Made by a program: the position numbers and the translations under genes. A stretch of 64,000 bases of DNA from Streptomyces sp. NRRL F-5126 (GTDB lineage Bacteria; Actinomycetota; Actinomycetes; Streptomycetales; Streptomycetaceae), in contig NZ_JOFZ01000003.1 of assembly GCF_000721265.1 (NCBI RefSeq), forward strand, positions 1-64,000. Direction: 5' to 3'. The notes under the pieces were generated by a model. It saw only the letters and a program-made list of their open reading frames with translations, was not told where the DNA came from and made no database searches. Below, piece by piece: positions 34,231 to 43,300 of this stretch (positions are counted from its first letter, which is position 1; every line of letters starts with the position of its first letter).

Positions 34231-36243
34231 TCACGAGCGGCCGAGCCGCCCCCAGGGGTCGGCGACCCCGGCCGGCGACGGCAGGCGGATGGTGTCGCGG
34301 ACGCCGCCGGGCCAGGCCACCTCGACGACCAGAGCCGTCGCCTCCGCGCGCGTGGTGACGGCGGGCAGATCGTCCGCGGGCAGGCCGGCGCCGCCGAGGT
34401 GGACGGCCGCGACGTAGGGCGTCGCGTACGCGACCGGCCCCGGGGTCCTGACGACGGGCGTGGCGGACGCGGCCCCGAGCGGGTTGGCGTCGCGCCCCCG
34501 CACGACTTCCGCGTCGCCGAGTCCGTGCAGCGCGATCAGCACGGAGCGCAGGCCGCCGGCGCCGCGTACCTCTGCACGGCCCCCGCTCGCGGCACAGGCC
34601 TGCGCGCTCTCCCGGTCGTCGACGGCGAGCGCCCATCCGCCGATCCGCAGCGGCGTCAGCGGCGCCGAATCGCCCGGCGCGGTGGCAACCTCGCCCGCCA
34701 CCGGGTCGACGCGCACCGCGCGGATCTCCACCGAGCCCCTCAGCGCCGAGCCGACCGTGATCCAGGGGCCGAGCGCGTACCGCGTGCCGGGACCGTCGAA
34801 GGGGTTCCACGCGCCGTCCTCGGGCCAGTGGGCGCGGCTGCGGGACACCGCCGTCGCGCCGTCGAGGGATATCCGGGTGGCCGGACGCCGGTGCGATGCC
34901 CGGCCCCGCTCGTCGACCAGGACAGCCGCGTTGTCGAGCGGTCCCGGCGCGGGCCCGGCGGCGCCGGACGTGGGGTCGACGGGCATCTCGGGCGCCGCGT
35001 GCGTCGAGTAGGCGATCCGCGCGTAGCAGGGGTCGTCGGAGTGCGGCCGCGCCGGGTCCGTGTGGTCCCCGCCGTGGTCGACGACCCGTACGACGCCGTC
35101 CGACGCGGTGGCCGACACCAGCCAGCCGGGTGCCGCCAGCGCCCTGGCCTCGTCCTCGCGCTCCACCGCGAGCGTGGTGGCCTGCGCCGTCCACACCGGG
35201 TGGGTGGGCGGCAGGACGAGCCCGATGAGCCCCTTGCTCGCCCAGTACGGGGACGCGGGACCCGAGTACGTCTGGAGCAGGCCGCGGAAGGGGCGGTGCC
35301 AGCCGAGGGTCAGCAGCCCGTCGCGGTCGACGGCGCCGTGGCCGGCGAAGTGGTCGAGCATGCGGCTCGCGAGCGCGCGGGTCTCACCCGGCGCGAGCGG
35401 GGTCGCGTCGAAGACCGCGCCCGTCCACACCGGCGCGAGCGCCGCGAAGCGGTAGGTGAGCGACCGGCCCTGGATCAGCGGCGAGCCGTTGGCGCCGACG
35501 AGCAGACGCTGGTCGGCGAGGAACCTGCGCAGCCTGGCCCGGTAGCGGTCGAGGAGCCCGGCGGGTGCGGCGTCGCCGAGGATGCGGCAGAACCAGAGCG
35601 GGTAGAGGTGCATCGCCCAGCCGTTGTAGTGGTCGAAGTTGCGGTGCTCGCCGCCGCTGAGCCCGTCGGAGTACCAGCCGTCGCCCGCGTACCAGGCGTC
35701 GGTGAGCGCGATCGTGCGGTCCAGGTCGTCCTGGAGCCAGCTGCCGCCCGCGGTGCGGGCGAACGCCTCGGTGACGCCCTGGAACCAGATCCAGTTGTTG
35801 TCCGGCATGCCTGCGGAGACCATCAGGCCGAGCCAGTCGAGCACGCGCTGCCTGACCCCGTCGGTGAGCCGGTCCCAGATCCAGGGCCTGGTCTCATGCA
35901 GGGCGAGCGCGACGGACGCCGCCTCCACCTTCGCCTGGTTCGACTCGGCGAAGGTGGGCCAGCGTTCCGCGCTGTCCGGGTCGGTGCCGGCGGCGAGGCC
36001 GCGCGCGTACCACTCGGCGAAGCCGTGCGGGTCCGCGCCGTCCGCGCCCCTGAGCCGGAACCCGGCCAGCAGGAACGTGCGGGCGAACCCTTCGAGCCCG
36101 TCGCTCCACGCGCCGTTGGCGCTGGCCACACCGGGCAGGCGGACGAGTGCGTGCCGGTCGCTCGCGTACGGCCGTACGGCGAGGAGCAGTTCGTCCGCCG
36201 TACGCTCCCAGTGCGCACGGTCCTGTGCGGGGTTGCGGTTCAT
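34231..36243 (-). CDS. DUF2264 domain protein
   Basis: A 670-residue protein. The N-terminal 370 residues are the DUF2264 all-helical part (AHWERTADELLLAVRPYAS, DGWYSDGLSGGEHRNFDHYN, LYPLWFCRIL, LLTLGWHRPFRGLLQTYSGP). This resembles an alpha/alpha toroid of the kind seen in glycoside hydrolases and polysaccharide lyases. The C-terminal half is beta-rich. Members are often found beside plant-cell-wall sugar genes, but none are here. No signal peptide, so probably cytoplasmic. ATG at 36243 starts the domain; the open frame continues upstream through the sigma-factor locus without meaning. Confidence 0.85.
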   Translation of the reverse strand: MNRNPAQDRAHWERTADELLLAVRPYASDRHALVRLPGVASANGAWSDGLEGFARTFLLAGFRLRGADGADPHGFAEWYARGLAAGTDPDSAERWPTFAESNQAKVEAASVALALHETRPWIWDRLTDGVRQRVLDWLGLMVSAGMPDNNWIWFQGVTEAFARTAGGSWLQDDLDRTIALTDAWYAGDGWYSDGLSGGEHRNFDHYNGWAMHLYPLWFCRILGDAAPAGLLDRYRARLRRFLADQRLLVGANGSPLIQGRSLTYRFAALAPVWTGAVFDATPLAPGETRALASRMLDHFAGHGAVDRDGLLTLGWHRPFRGLLQTYSGPASPYWASKGLIGLVLPPTHPVWTAQATTLAVEREDEARALAAPGWLVSATASDGVVRVVDHGGDHTDPARPHSDDPCYARIAYSTHAAPEMPVDPTSGAAGPAPGPLDNAAVLVDERGRASHRRPATRISLDGATAVSRSRAHWPEDGAWNPFDGPGTRYALGPWITVGSALRGSVEIRAVRVDPVAGEVATAPGDSAPLTPLRIGGWALAVDDRESAQACAASGGRAEVRGAGGLRSVLIALHGLGDAEVVRGRDANPLGAASATPVVRTPGPVAYATPYVAAVHLGGAGLPADDLPAVTTRAEATALVVEVAWPGGVRDTIRLPSPAGVADPWGRLGRS

Positions 36244-36438
36244 GTACGTGTCCGCCCTTGCTCGTCGGATACGGCGCGGGCTGCCGCCCGCGGCCCGGGC
36301 CACGGCCTCGTCCTGCGTCGCGCCAGTGCGAGGCCAATACATCATCACCGGCCCGGATGATTGCGGCCAGGGGGACATGACGTGGCGCGCGCAGGGCAGA
36401 AGGGCGGGTGGACGATCCGCTGCTGAGAGGTGAGTTGC

Positions 36439-37302
36439 ATGGCCACCAGCACTCCCCCGGTGTCCTGCGGGGAGGCGACGACCGCGACCGGACTGCCCAC
36501 GATCACCGATCCGGGCAAGGTCGCTCCACGGGACGCGCGCGAGCTGTCGAAGCTGTTCTTCGACCGGCTGCGGGTGCTCGAAGAGGGCACGCCCGACCAC
36601 CAGTACGCCCGCAACACGCTCATCGAGATGAACCAGTCCCTCGTGCGGTTCGCGGCCGGCCGCTTCCGCAGTCGCGGCGGCGGCGAGATGGAGGACATCC
36701 TCCAGGTGGGAACCGTCGGGCTGATCAAGGCGATCGACCGGTTCGACCTGGCGCGCGAGGTCGAGTTCGCCTCCTTCGCGGTCCCCTACATCGTGGGTGA
36801 GATCAAGCGCTTCTTCAGGGACACCAGCTGGGCCGTGCACGTCCCGCGCCGGCTCCAGGAACTGCGCGTGGAGCTGGCGAAGGCGAAGGAGCTGCTGGCC
36901 ACGCGCCTCGACCGCGACCCGACGGTCAAGGAGCTGGCCGAGCTGCTCGACCTGCCGGAGGACGATGTCGTCGAGGGCCTGGTCGCGACCAACGGCTACA
37001 CGGCCGGGTCGCTCGACATGCCCGCGGGCGACGACCCGCACGCCCACGGCTCGGGCAGGACCTTCGCCGACGTGGTCGGCGAGGACGATCCCGCCATGGA
37101 GAAGGTCGAGAACCTGCACGCGCTGGCCCCGCTGCTCGAACAGCTCGACGAGCGTGAGCGCCGGCTCGTGCGGATGCGCTTCGGTGGCGAGATGACGCAG
37201 TCCCAGATCGGCGCGGAGCTCGGCGTCTCCCAGATGCACGTGTCGCGGCTGCTCAGCCGCATCCTCACACGCCTGCGGGACGGGATGCTCGTGGAGGGGT
37301 GA
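36439..37302 (+). CDS. Sigma-70 family factor, SigB/SigF/SigG subgroup
   Basis: A 287-residue alternative sigma factor. Region 2 is ILQVGTVGLIKAIDRFDLAR and FASFAVPYIVGEIKRFFRDT (conserved core and -10 recognition). Region 3 follows with PRRLQELRVELAKAKELL, and region 4 HTH is MTQSQIGAELGVSQMHVSRL. This subgroup controls stress, osmotic response and sporulation genes in Streptomyces and is usually held by anti-sigma factors, but no anti-sigma gene is adjacent. ATG at 36439 with GAGAGG is preferred to the GTG at 36430. Streptomyces has many paralogues, so no gene name is given. Confidence 0.9.
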   Translation: MATSTPPVSCGEATTATGLPTITDPGKVAPRDARELSKLFFDRLRVLEEGTPDHQYARNTLIEMNQSLVRFAAGRFRSRGGGEMEDILQVGTVGLIKAIDRFDLAREVEFASFAVPYIVGEIKRFFRDTSWAVHVPRRLQELRVELAKAKELLATRLDRDPTVKELAELLDLPEDDVVEGLVATNGYTAGSLDMPAGDDPHAHGSGRTFADVVGEDDPAMEKVENLHALAPLLEQLDERERRLVRMRFGGEMTQSQIGAELGVSQMHVSRLLSRILTRLRDGMLVEG

Positions 37303-37409
37303 ACGCGCGGCGCTCCTGGCGTTCCCGCAGGCCGGAGGCGATTGTCAGACCCGGGCGCAAGACTTGAGTGATCGACAGATCCTCGACGTCACGACACCAG
37401 GGGGCCGAC

Positions 37410-37730
37410 ATGGCAGAGACCACGGCGCGTTCCGCGGCGGTGGCCACCACCGCGGCCGCCGAGCACGGTGAGCGAACGGCGGCGCGCGCCTACCTGCGGC
37501 TGCTCGCGGCGGTCCGTGCCGTGCTCGGGGACGATCCGGAACTGCCGGGTGCCGGCGGCCTGCTCGCCGGCCCCCTCGCGGAGGCGGACGCGGCGCTCGG
37601 CGCCGCCGGCCTGTCGGGCAACGAGCGCGCGTTCCTGCGCCTGGTCGCCCGGCAGGCGGCGTACGACGACCCGCGGCGCTGCCCGGACGGCCCCCGGCCG
37701 TCGGAAGGCTCCGGCCGGCGGCCTGGCTGA
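37410..37730 (+). CDS. Small Ala-rich hypothetical protein
   Basis: A 106-residue protein starting at the ATG at 37410 (GGGGG just upstream). An alanine- and threonine-rich start (AETTARSAAVATTAAAEHG) is followed by a helical stretch (RAYLRLLAAVRAVLGDD) and a second helix (SGNERAFLRLVARQAAYDD), then a disordered Pro/Gly/Arg tail. It may be a small helical regulator or stress protein downstream of the sigma gene. No family recognised, and it could also be a non-coding reading, although third-position GC supports coding. Confidence 0.5.
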   Translation: MAETTARSAAVATTAAAEHGERTAARAYLRLLAAVRAVLGDDPELPGAGGLLAGPLAEADAALGAAGLSGNERAFLRLVARQAAYDDPRRCPDGPRPSEGSGRRPG

Positions 37731-37761
37731 CCGGCCGCCGGGCCGCTGACGCCCTTCGCGC

Positions 37762-39324
37762 TCAGACCGTTCCGGCCTCGGGGGCCGCCTCGGCGGGTGC
37801 CGGGCCTGCGGCCTTGCCTGTTACGCGTTCCGATGCCCGCCCGGCCGCGGGCCTGGTGTGCACGTAGAGCCTGCGCCGGTCGCCGATGTCCGCTGCCGCG
37901 GCGGACTGCGGCGGCAGCGGCAGCTCGTAGCGCACGGCGCGGCGGTGGTCGGCCATCTGCCGGTCGGGGTTGTAGACGCGGTTGAACTTCCAGAGCATGG
38001 AGGCGAAGTTCGTCTGCCCGCGGGAGAGGTTGCCGCCGAGCACGCGCAACGCACCGAAAGCGGTGCGCAGTCCGAGGTGCTTGCGGTTGATGACGGCTTG
38101 GGTGCGTACCAGTTCGCGGTAGAAGACGTCCAGGGGCAGGGTCGTCGGGACGACGGCGTGCTGGATGTCGAACAGGCGGTAGTCGCGGGTGGTCAGCCGG
38201 CGCGCCTCGGTGTGCCAGATCTCCGTGCCCGGGTACGGCGTCATCACGGTGAGGTGCACGATCTCCGGCACGGCGAGCGCGAACTCGCGCACGACGCGGA
38301 AGCGCTCCTCGTCCCAGGCGGGGTCCACGATCAGGTTGATGGCGACGTCGATGCCCAGCGCCCTGGCGCGCTCCAGGGCGCGGAAGTTGTCGTCGGGGCT
38401 GACGCGCTTGCGGTAGAGGTCGAGCCCCTCGGCGTCGATGGCCTCCATGCCGAGGAACATGTAGCTCAGGCCGAGCTTCGCCCAGCGCTGGAAGACCTCC
38501 TCGTTGCGCAGGAGCACGTCGGCGCGTGTCTCCAGGTAGTAGCGCTTGCGGATCTTGCGCCGTTCCAGCTCGTCGGCGATGGCGTGGCCGTGCTCGGGGC
38601 GGATGAAGGCCACGTCGTCCACGATGAAGACGTTGGGTTCCTTGATGCTCGCCATCTCGTGGCCGGCCGCCTCGGGCGACGCCTTGCGGTAGCTGCGGCC
38701 GTAGAACGTCCAGGCGGAGCAGAAGGAGCAGTCCCAGGGGCAGCCACGGGTGAACTCGATGGAGGCGCACGGGTCCAGTTCGCCGATGAAGTACTTGCGG
38801 CGGTGGCGCATCAGGTCGCGGGCCGGCATCGGGCTGTCGATGGAGTGCAGCATGACGGGCGCGGGGCCACGGCCGCCGGTGGTGACGGCGCCGGGTACGC
38901 CCTCCACTCCGCCCCCGTCGCGCAGGGCTTCGAGCAGCGAGACGACCGCGGGCTCGCCCTCACCGCGCAGCACGGCGTCGACGGCCCCGCGCGACTGCTC
39001 AAGGACGTCGTCCGCGACGAACGAGACGCTGTGTCCGCCGAGGAAGACGAAGCAGCCGGGGACCTCGCGCTTGACGGCGTGCGAGATGTCGAGGGCCTCG
39101 GGGATGTTGGCCAGGTAGTTCAGGCCGATGCCGACGGCCTCGGGACGGAAGGACCGCACCTCCTGGGCGAGCGCCCGGACGGTGAGGACCTGGAGGTCGA
39201 CGACGCGGACCTCGTGCCCGGCCTCGCGGGCGGCGCCCGCGACGCGCTCGAGGCCGAGGGGTTCGAGCCGCAGGAAGATCTCCGAGTACATCAGGGCGCT
39301 CGGATGGACGAGAAGCAGGCGCAT
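37762..39324 (-). CDS. hpnR: B12-binding radical SAM protein, hopanoid C-3 methylase type
   Basis: A 520-residue protein. The N-terminal cobalamin-binding domain starts MRLLLVHPSALMYSEIFLRL, and the radical SAM cluster is C195, C199, C202 in TRGCPWDCSFCSAW. The runs DPCASIEFTRGCPWDCSFCS, WTFYGRSYR, EVFQRWAKLGLSYMFLGMEA and TTRDYRLFDIQHAVVPT match the HpnR sequences I recall closely. HpnR methylates hopanoids at C-3 in the A ring. Streptomyces make hopanoids from a separate hop cluster, not in this window. The final 60 residues form an Ala/Pro-rich tail. A GAGGTGAC ribosome site precedes the ATG. Confidence 0.85.
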   Translation of the reverse strand: MRLLLVHPSALMYSEIFLRLEPLGLERVAGAAREAGHEVRVVDLQVLTVRALAQEVRSFRPEAVGIGLNYLANIPEALDISHAVKREVPGCFVFLGGHSVSFVADDVLEQSRGAVDAVLRGEGEPAVVSLLEALRDGGGVEGVPGAVTTGGRGPAPVMLHSIDSPMPARDLMRHRRKYFIGELDPCASIEFTRGCPWDCSFCSAWTFYGRSYRKASPEAAGHEMASIKEPNVFIVDDVAFIRPEHGHAIADELERRKIRKRYYLETRADVLLRNEEVFQRWAKLGLSYMFLGMEAIDAEGLDLYRKRVSPDDNFRALERARALGIDVAINLIVDPAWDEERFRVVREFALAVPEIVHLTVMTPYPGTEIWHTEARRLTTRDYRLFDIQHAVVPTTLPLDVFYRELVRTQAVINRKHLGLRTAFGALRVLGGNLSRGQTNFASMLWKFNRVYNPDRQMADHRRAVRYELPLPPQSAAAADIGDRRRLYVHTRPAAGRASERVTGKAAGPAPAEAAPEAGTV

Positions 39325-39493
39325 GGTCACCTCAGGGAGTCGGCAGCGATGCCGGTATATCACCTGTAAACATGCCAAACCGGGCATTGCTCCCCGTGTG
39401 GTCCGGCCGCGACCCCGCGTCGCGACGACGGCCCACGCCGAGCGTCCGCGAGGGGAGGGGCCGCGGGCCGCCGTGCCCACGCCCCCTCCGCTC

Positions 39494-41665
39494 TCATTGC
39501 TTCCCCACGGGGCGCCCGTTCTCTCCTCGGTCGGCCGGTACGGCGGGCCCCGCGGGGGCCGGTCGGCCCTCGGCGGGGCGATCCGCGCCCGTGCGCGGCG
39601 CCGGCAGCGGCACCTGGGGCCCGGCGCACTCGCGCAGCCAGCGCCGCAGCACCCGGTGCACCTGCTCGGCGCCGACGAGTCCCGTGGTGTCCCCCGCTGG
39701 GACCGCCGGGGACAGCGCGCGGGGCGACAGGAGGAATGCGTGGGACTGCTCGCCGCCGAGCCCGCCGTGGGAGCCGATCTGCTCCTCGAAGGCGTGCACG
39801 CGCCCGGTGTCCGGGTCGTACGCCGAGTTGACCATGACGTCCGCCGCGTGCGGGAAGGTGTCGGTGCGCCGGATCGCGTCCGCGGCGCCGGGGCCGAACC
39901 CCGCGAGTGGCCCCCGGCCGTCGGCGAGCTCGGCGAGCGGCACCTCGGCGCCGCCCCGCCCGAGCACCACCGCGCCGTGCTCCTCGCTGCGCACCAGCAG
40001 GAAGCCGATCCCCGGGTGGTGGGCGAGCGTGCGCAGCAGCGCCGGGTGGCGCCGGTCGATCTGCTCGCGGGGCATCCGCCCGGGCACGTCGGGGAACGAG
40101 ATGAGGCCGAGGTTGCCCGATGCCAGCACGACGGGGTCCGTGTCGGCGGCCGCGCCCTCCTCCGTCGTGCCCTCGCCCACGGGCCGGTGCAGGGCGGTGC
40201 GCACGGCGTGACGTGCGGCGTAGCGCGCCTCGGCGCCGCTCCTGGTGTGCTCCGCCCTGCGCGGTACGGGCAGACCGCAGCCGGCCCGCACCAGGTCCCT
40301 GAGGGTGAGGCCGTACACCGACTCGAAGGTCTCGCCGGCGCTCTGGCCGTGGTCGGAGAGCAGCACGAGGTGGTAGTCGCGCGGTGCGTAGCCGGCGGTC
40401 CTCGCGATCGTGGCGACGCACCGGTCGAGCCGGGCGAGCACGCGCAGCGCGTCCCTGCTGCGCGGGCCCGAGTGGTGGGCGACCTCGTCGTAGGCGACGA
40501 AGTCGGCGTAGACGGCGGCGCGGCCCGCGAGGATGTCGTCCATCACAGCCGCGACGACGACGTCGCGCTCCACGACGGTCGCGAAGGCCCGGATCATCGG
40601 GTAGAGCCCGCCGCGGCCGACCCTGGGACGTTCACGGCGCAGCCGGGCACGCGTGGACTGGCAGACCTCCCGCCCGACCTCGACGGCGAACGACACCGCC
40701 GTGCGCACGGCGAACGCCGGGTCGCGGAAGTACGCGAAGTACCCGGCGCGCGAGCGGTTGGACCGGCCGCGCCGCGCGGCCATCGACAGCACGAGGGCGA
40801 GCTGGTCGGCTCCGCCGCTGAACAGGTTGCCGCGGCTCGCCCCGTCGACGGTGAGCAGCCCGCCGTCACCGGTGCGGCGCACGGCGCGGCGCTGCAGCTC
40901 CACGGCGCTGGCCGGGCGGTTGCTGACCATCGTCCTTCCGGTGTCCTTCTCGTACCAGCGGAAGGCGGGCACGTCGTGGTTGGTGCCGTGCAGGATGGCG
41001 AGCTGGCTGGCGCCTGTCTGGCTCGACCAGTCGGTGCGCCAGGCGATGAGCCGGTGCGTGCCTGCGGGGCCGAGCCACGCGGCGATGCCCGGCAGCAGCC
41101 CCGCGGCCAGCGCCTCCACCAGCACCTGGTGCCCGACGCCGTCGAGCTGGACGAAGACGGTGCCCGGCGGGCCGCCCTCGCCGCAGAGCTCGCCGCTCCT
41201 GCGCCTGCGCCGGCCCGCTGCGCGGGAGCGCCTGCGCGGGTAGGCGCCCTCGTCGCCCGCGGCGAGCGCGGTGGAGGTGGCCGAGGCGACCGCCGACATC
41301 ACCGCGGCGACCACGACGGCCGTCTCGGGGCCCGCGTCGCCGCGCCCGTCCGGGATCAGCCGCAGCGCGACCAGCAGCAGCGAGCCGTTGAGGAAGAAGA
41401 CGAGCAGGCCGAGCAGGAGTGCGGGCACCAGCAGCAGCGCCCGCACGAGCAGCGGCCACACGAGGGCGCTGAGCAGACCGAACGCGCCCGCGCCCCAGGC
41501 GGCGGTCATGGCGGTCCTGGTGGCGCTGTCCCCGTCGGCCGACTGGAGCCTGAAGTCGGGCAGGATCCCGGCGAGCGCGAGCATCGTGAGCGTGGACACG
41601 GCCCATACCGTGACGACGCGCAGCAGCGCCCTGCCCGCCGTACGCCATCGGCCTCGCTGCGCCAC
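39494..41665 (-). CDS. Membrane-anchored phosphodiesterase/alkaline-phosphatase-fold protein
   Basis: A 723-residue fusion. Residues 1-125 hold about four membrane segments (VVTVWAVSTLTMLALAGILP, LLSALVWPLLVRALLLVPAL, LLGLLVFFLNGSLLLVALRL) of the phage-holin-like type. A basic linker (about 140-160) follows, then an alkaline-phosphatase-superfamily domain. Metal and active-site segments include FVQLDGVGHQVL, ASQLAILHGTNHDVPAFRWY, YADFVAYDEVAHHSGP, LVLLSDHGQSAGE and IGSHGGLGGEQSHAF. It probably cleaves a phosphodiester outside or at the membrane. GTG at 41665, GGAGGT upstream. Divergent from the MBL/DedA operon. Confidence 0.8.
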   Translation of the reverse strand: MAQRGRWRTAGRALLRVVTVWAVSTLTMLALAGILPDFRLQSADGDSATRTAMTAAWGAGAFGLLSALVWPLLVRALLLVPALLLGLLVFFLNGSLLLVALRLIPDGRGDAGPETAVVVAAVMSAVASATSTALAAGDEGAYPRRRSRAAGRRRRRSGELCGEGGPPGTVFVQLDGVGHQVLVEALAAGLLPGIAAWLGPAGTHRLIAWRTDWSSQTGASQLAILHGTNHDVPAFRWYEKDTGRTMVSNRPASAVELQRRAVRRTGDGGLLTVDGASRGNLFSGGADQLALVLSMAARRGRSNRSRAGYFAYFRDPAFAVRTAVSFAVEVGREVCQSTRARLRRERPRVGRGGLYPMIRAFATVVERDVVVAAVMDDILAGRAAVYADFVAYDEVAHHSGPRSRDALRVLARLDRCVATIARTAGYAPRDYHLVLLSDHGQSAGETFESVYGLTLRDLVRAGCGLPVPRRAEHTRSGAEARYAARHAVRTALHRPVGEGTTEEGAAADTDPVVLASGNLGLISFPDVPGRMPREQIDRRHPALLRTLAHHPGIGFLLVRSEEHGAVVLGRGGAEVPLAELADGRGPLAGFGPGAADAIRRTDTFPHAADVMVNSAYDPDTGRVHAFEEQIGSHGGLGGEQSHAFLLSPRALSPAVPAGDTTGLVGAEQVHRVLRRWLRECAGPQVPLPAPRTGADRPAEGRPAPAGPAVPADRGENGRPVGKQ

Positions 41666-41787
41666 GGCCCGTGCACCTCCGTCCGGCCCACGGCTGCTCC
41701 GACGGGCTCGGCCCCAGGGTGGCACAGCGGCCTCGTACGCTGAGGGCCACGTCCGCCGTGCCCGCACAGAAGAAGCCGAGGTCGCCC

Positions 41788-42579
41788 GTGGGAGCCGTCA
41801 TCACCTGGTGGGGTCATGCCACCTGCACGGTCCAGGACTCGGGGGTGCGGCTGCTGACCGACCCGCTGTTCGTGCGCCGCTTCGCGCACCTGCGGCGCAG
41901 GCAGGGCGCGCTGCCGACGGCGGACGCGGCGGTGGCCGACGCGGTGCTGATCTCGCACCTGCACTCCGACCACCTGCACGTGCGCTCCCTGGCACGGCTC
42001 AGCCCCGGCACGCTGCTCGTGGTGCCGCGCGGCGCCACGCGCTCCGTGCCCGCGCTGCGGCGGCTCGACGCCCGCAGGAACCCCCGTGGTCTGCGTATCA
42101 GGGAGGTGGCGCCGGGCGACGAGGTGGCGGTCGGCCCCGTGCGGGTGCGGGTGGTCCCCGCGCACCACGACGGCAGGCGGCTGCCGGTGGGCCCGCACCT
42201 CTCCCCCGCCCTCGGCTACGTGATCAGCGGGCAGTCGCGCACGTACTTCGCGGGCGACACGGGGCTCTTCGACGAAATGGCCGAGGCGGTCGGCCCCGTG
42301 GACGTGGCGCTGCTCCCGGTCGGCGGCTGGGGTCCGGGGCTCGGCTCCGACCACCTCGATCCGGTGCGCGCGGCGCAGGCGCTGGCCCGGCTGGCCCCCG
42401 CCGCCGCGGTGCCCGTGCACTACGGCACGTACTGGCCGATCGGCTTCGACGGGGTGCGCCCGCACGAGTTCCACACGCCGGGCACCGAGTTCGTGCGCCA
42501 GGCGGAGCTTGCCGCACCGGGCGTCACGGTGCACCTGCTGCACCACGGGGAGAGCGCGCGGACGCGGGTGGCGCGATGA
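41788..42579 (+). CDS. MBL-fold metal-dependent hydrolase
   Basis: A 263-residue UlaG/NAPE-PLD-like metallo-beta-lactamase-fold protein. The zinc motif HLHSDH is at residues 57-62, with WWGHATCTV at the N-terminus, further ligands VVPAHHDG and YFAGDTGLF, and a last histidine in VPVHYGTYWP. The GTG at 41788 is preceded by GAGGTCG. It overlaps the start of the DedA gene (ATGA), so the two are coupled. The substrate is unknown; lipid phosphodiesters are possible given the neighbours. Confidence 0.85.
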   Translation: MGAVITWWGHATCTVQDSGVRLLTDPLFVRRFAHLRRRQGALPTADAAVADAVLISHLHSDHLHVRSLARLSPGTLLVVPRGATRSVPALRRLDARRNPRGLRIREVAPGDEVAVGPVRVRVVPAHHDGRRLPVGPHLSPALGYVISGQSRTYFAGDTGLFDEMAEAVGPVDVALLPVGGWGPGLGSDHLDPVRAAQALARLAPAAAVPVHYGTYWPIGFDGVRPHEFHTPGTEFVRQAELAAPGVTVHLLHHGESARTRVAR

Positions 42580-43277
42580 GCACAGGTCAGCTGCTGGCGC
42601 ACGCCCTCACGGTCGCGCCGCGGATACCCGGCGAGTCGACGCAGCAGGCGGTCGGCTACCCCTCCGTGTTCCTCCTGGTGGCACTGGGGGCGCTGGTGCC
42701 GGTGGTGCCGACGGGCGCGGTGGTCAGCTCGGCGGCGGTGGTGGCCTTCCACCAGTCCGATCCGCTCGGCATGCTCTACACGTTCCTGGTGGCGTCGGCC
42801 GCCGCGTTCCTCGGCGACATGGCGCTGTACTGGCTTGGCAGGCGCGGGGTCGGCTCGAAGAACGGCTCCAAGTGGCTGGCGAAGCTGCGCGACCACGCGC
42901 CGCCCGACAAGCTCGCCCAGGCGCAGGAGAAGCTCGCCGACCACGGCGTGGCGGTGCTGGTCCTGTCGCGCCTGGTGCCCGCAGGGCGGATCCCGGTGAT
43001 GCTGGCATGCCTGCTGGCGAAGTGGCCCATGCGCTCGTTCGCACGCGGCGACGTCTGGGCGTGCCTGACCTGGGCGGCGACGTACCAGCTCATCGGCATC
43101 CTGGGCGGCTCGCTGTTCCCGCGCCCCTGGCAGGGCGTGGCGACGGCCGTGGGACTCACCGTGGTGTTCGCCGCCGCACCCGCGCTCTGGCGCAGGGTGC
43201 GGCCGTCCACGGCGCCGTCCGCCGGCAGCGGCGGGGCCGCGGACACGCGGGATGACGGCCGGGGGCGACGCGCCTGA
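42576..43277 (+). CDS. DedA-family membrane protein
   Basis: A 233-residue DedA/VTT-domain protein. Several membrane helices are seen (VFLLVALGALVPVVPTGAVV, YTFLVASAAAFLGDMALYWL). It has the DedA pattern GDMALYWLGRRGVGSKNG and LVLSRLVPAGRIPVMLACLL, including the conserved acidic residue and arginine. DedA proteins are now linked to lipid flipping (undecaprenyl phosphate, phosphatidylethanolamine). It is coupled to the upstream MBL hydrolase and convergent with a second MBL gene. Confidence 0.87.
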   Translation: MSTGQLLAHALTVAPRIPGESTQQAVGYPSVFLLVALGALVPVVPTGAVVSSAAVVAFHQSDPLGMLYTFLVASAAAFLGDMALYWLGRRGVGSKNGSKWLAKLRDHAPPDKLAQAQEKLADHGVAVLVLSRLVPAGRIPVMLACLLAKWPMRSFARGDVWACLTWAATYQLIGILGGSLFPRPWQGVATAVGLTVVFAAAPALWRRVRPSTAPSAGSGGAADTRDDGRGRRA

Positions 43278-43300
43278 CCCCCGCTCGTCCCTGCCGCGGC

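Noticed and set aside
36244..37239. Upstream extension of the DUF2264 gene on the minus strand
   Set aside because: The frame stays open through the sigma-factor gene, but family similarity begins at the ATG at 36243 and the extension is antisense to a clear sigma factor.
39128..41743. A plus-strand open frame of 871 codons
   Set aside because: It spans the opposite strand of the HpnR start and the phosphatase fusion gene. Composition and lack of motifs mark it as a shadow.
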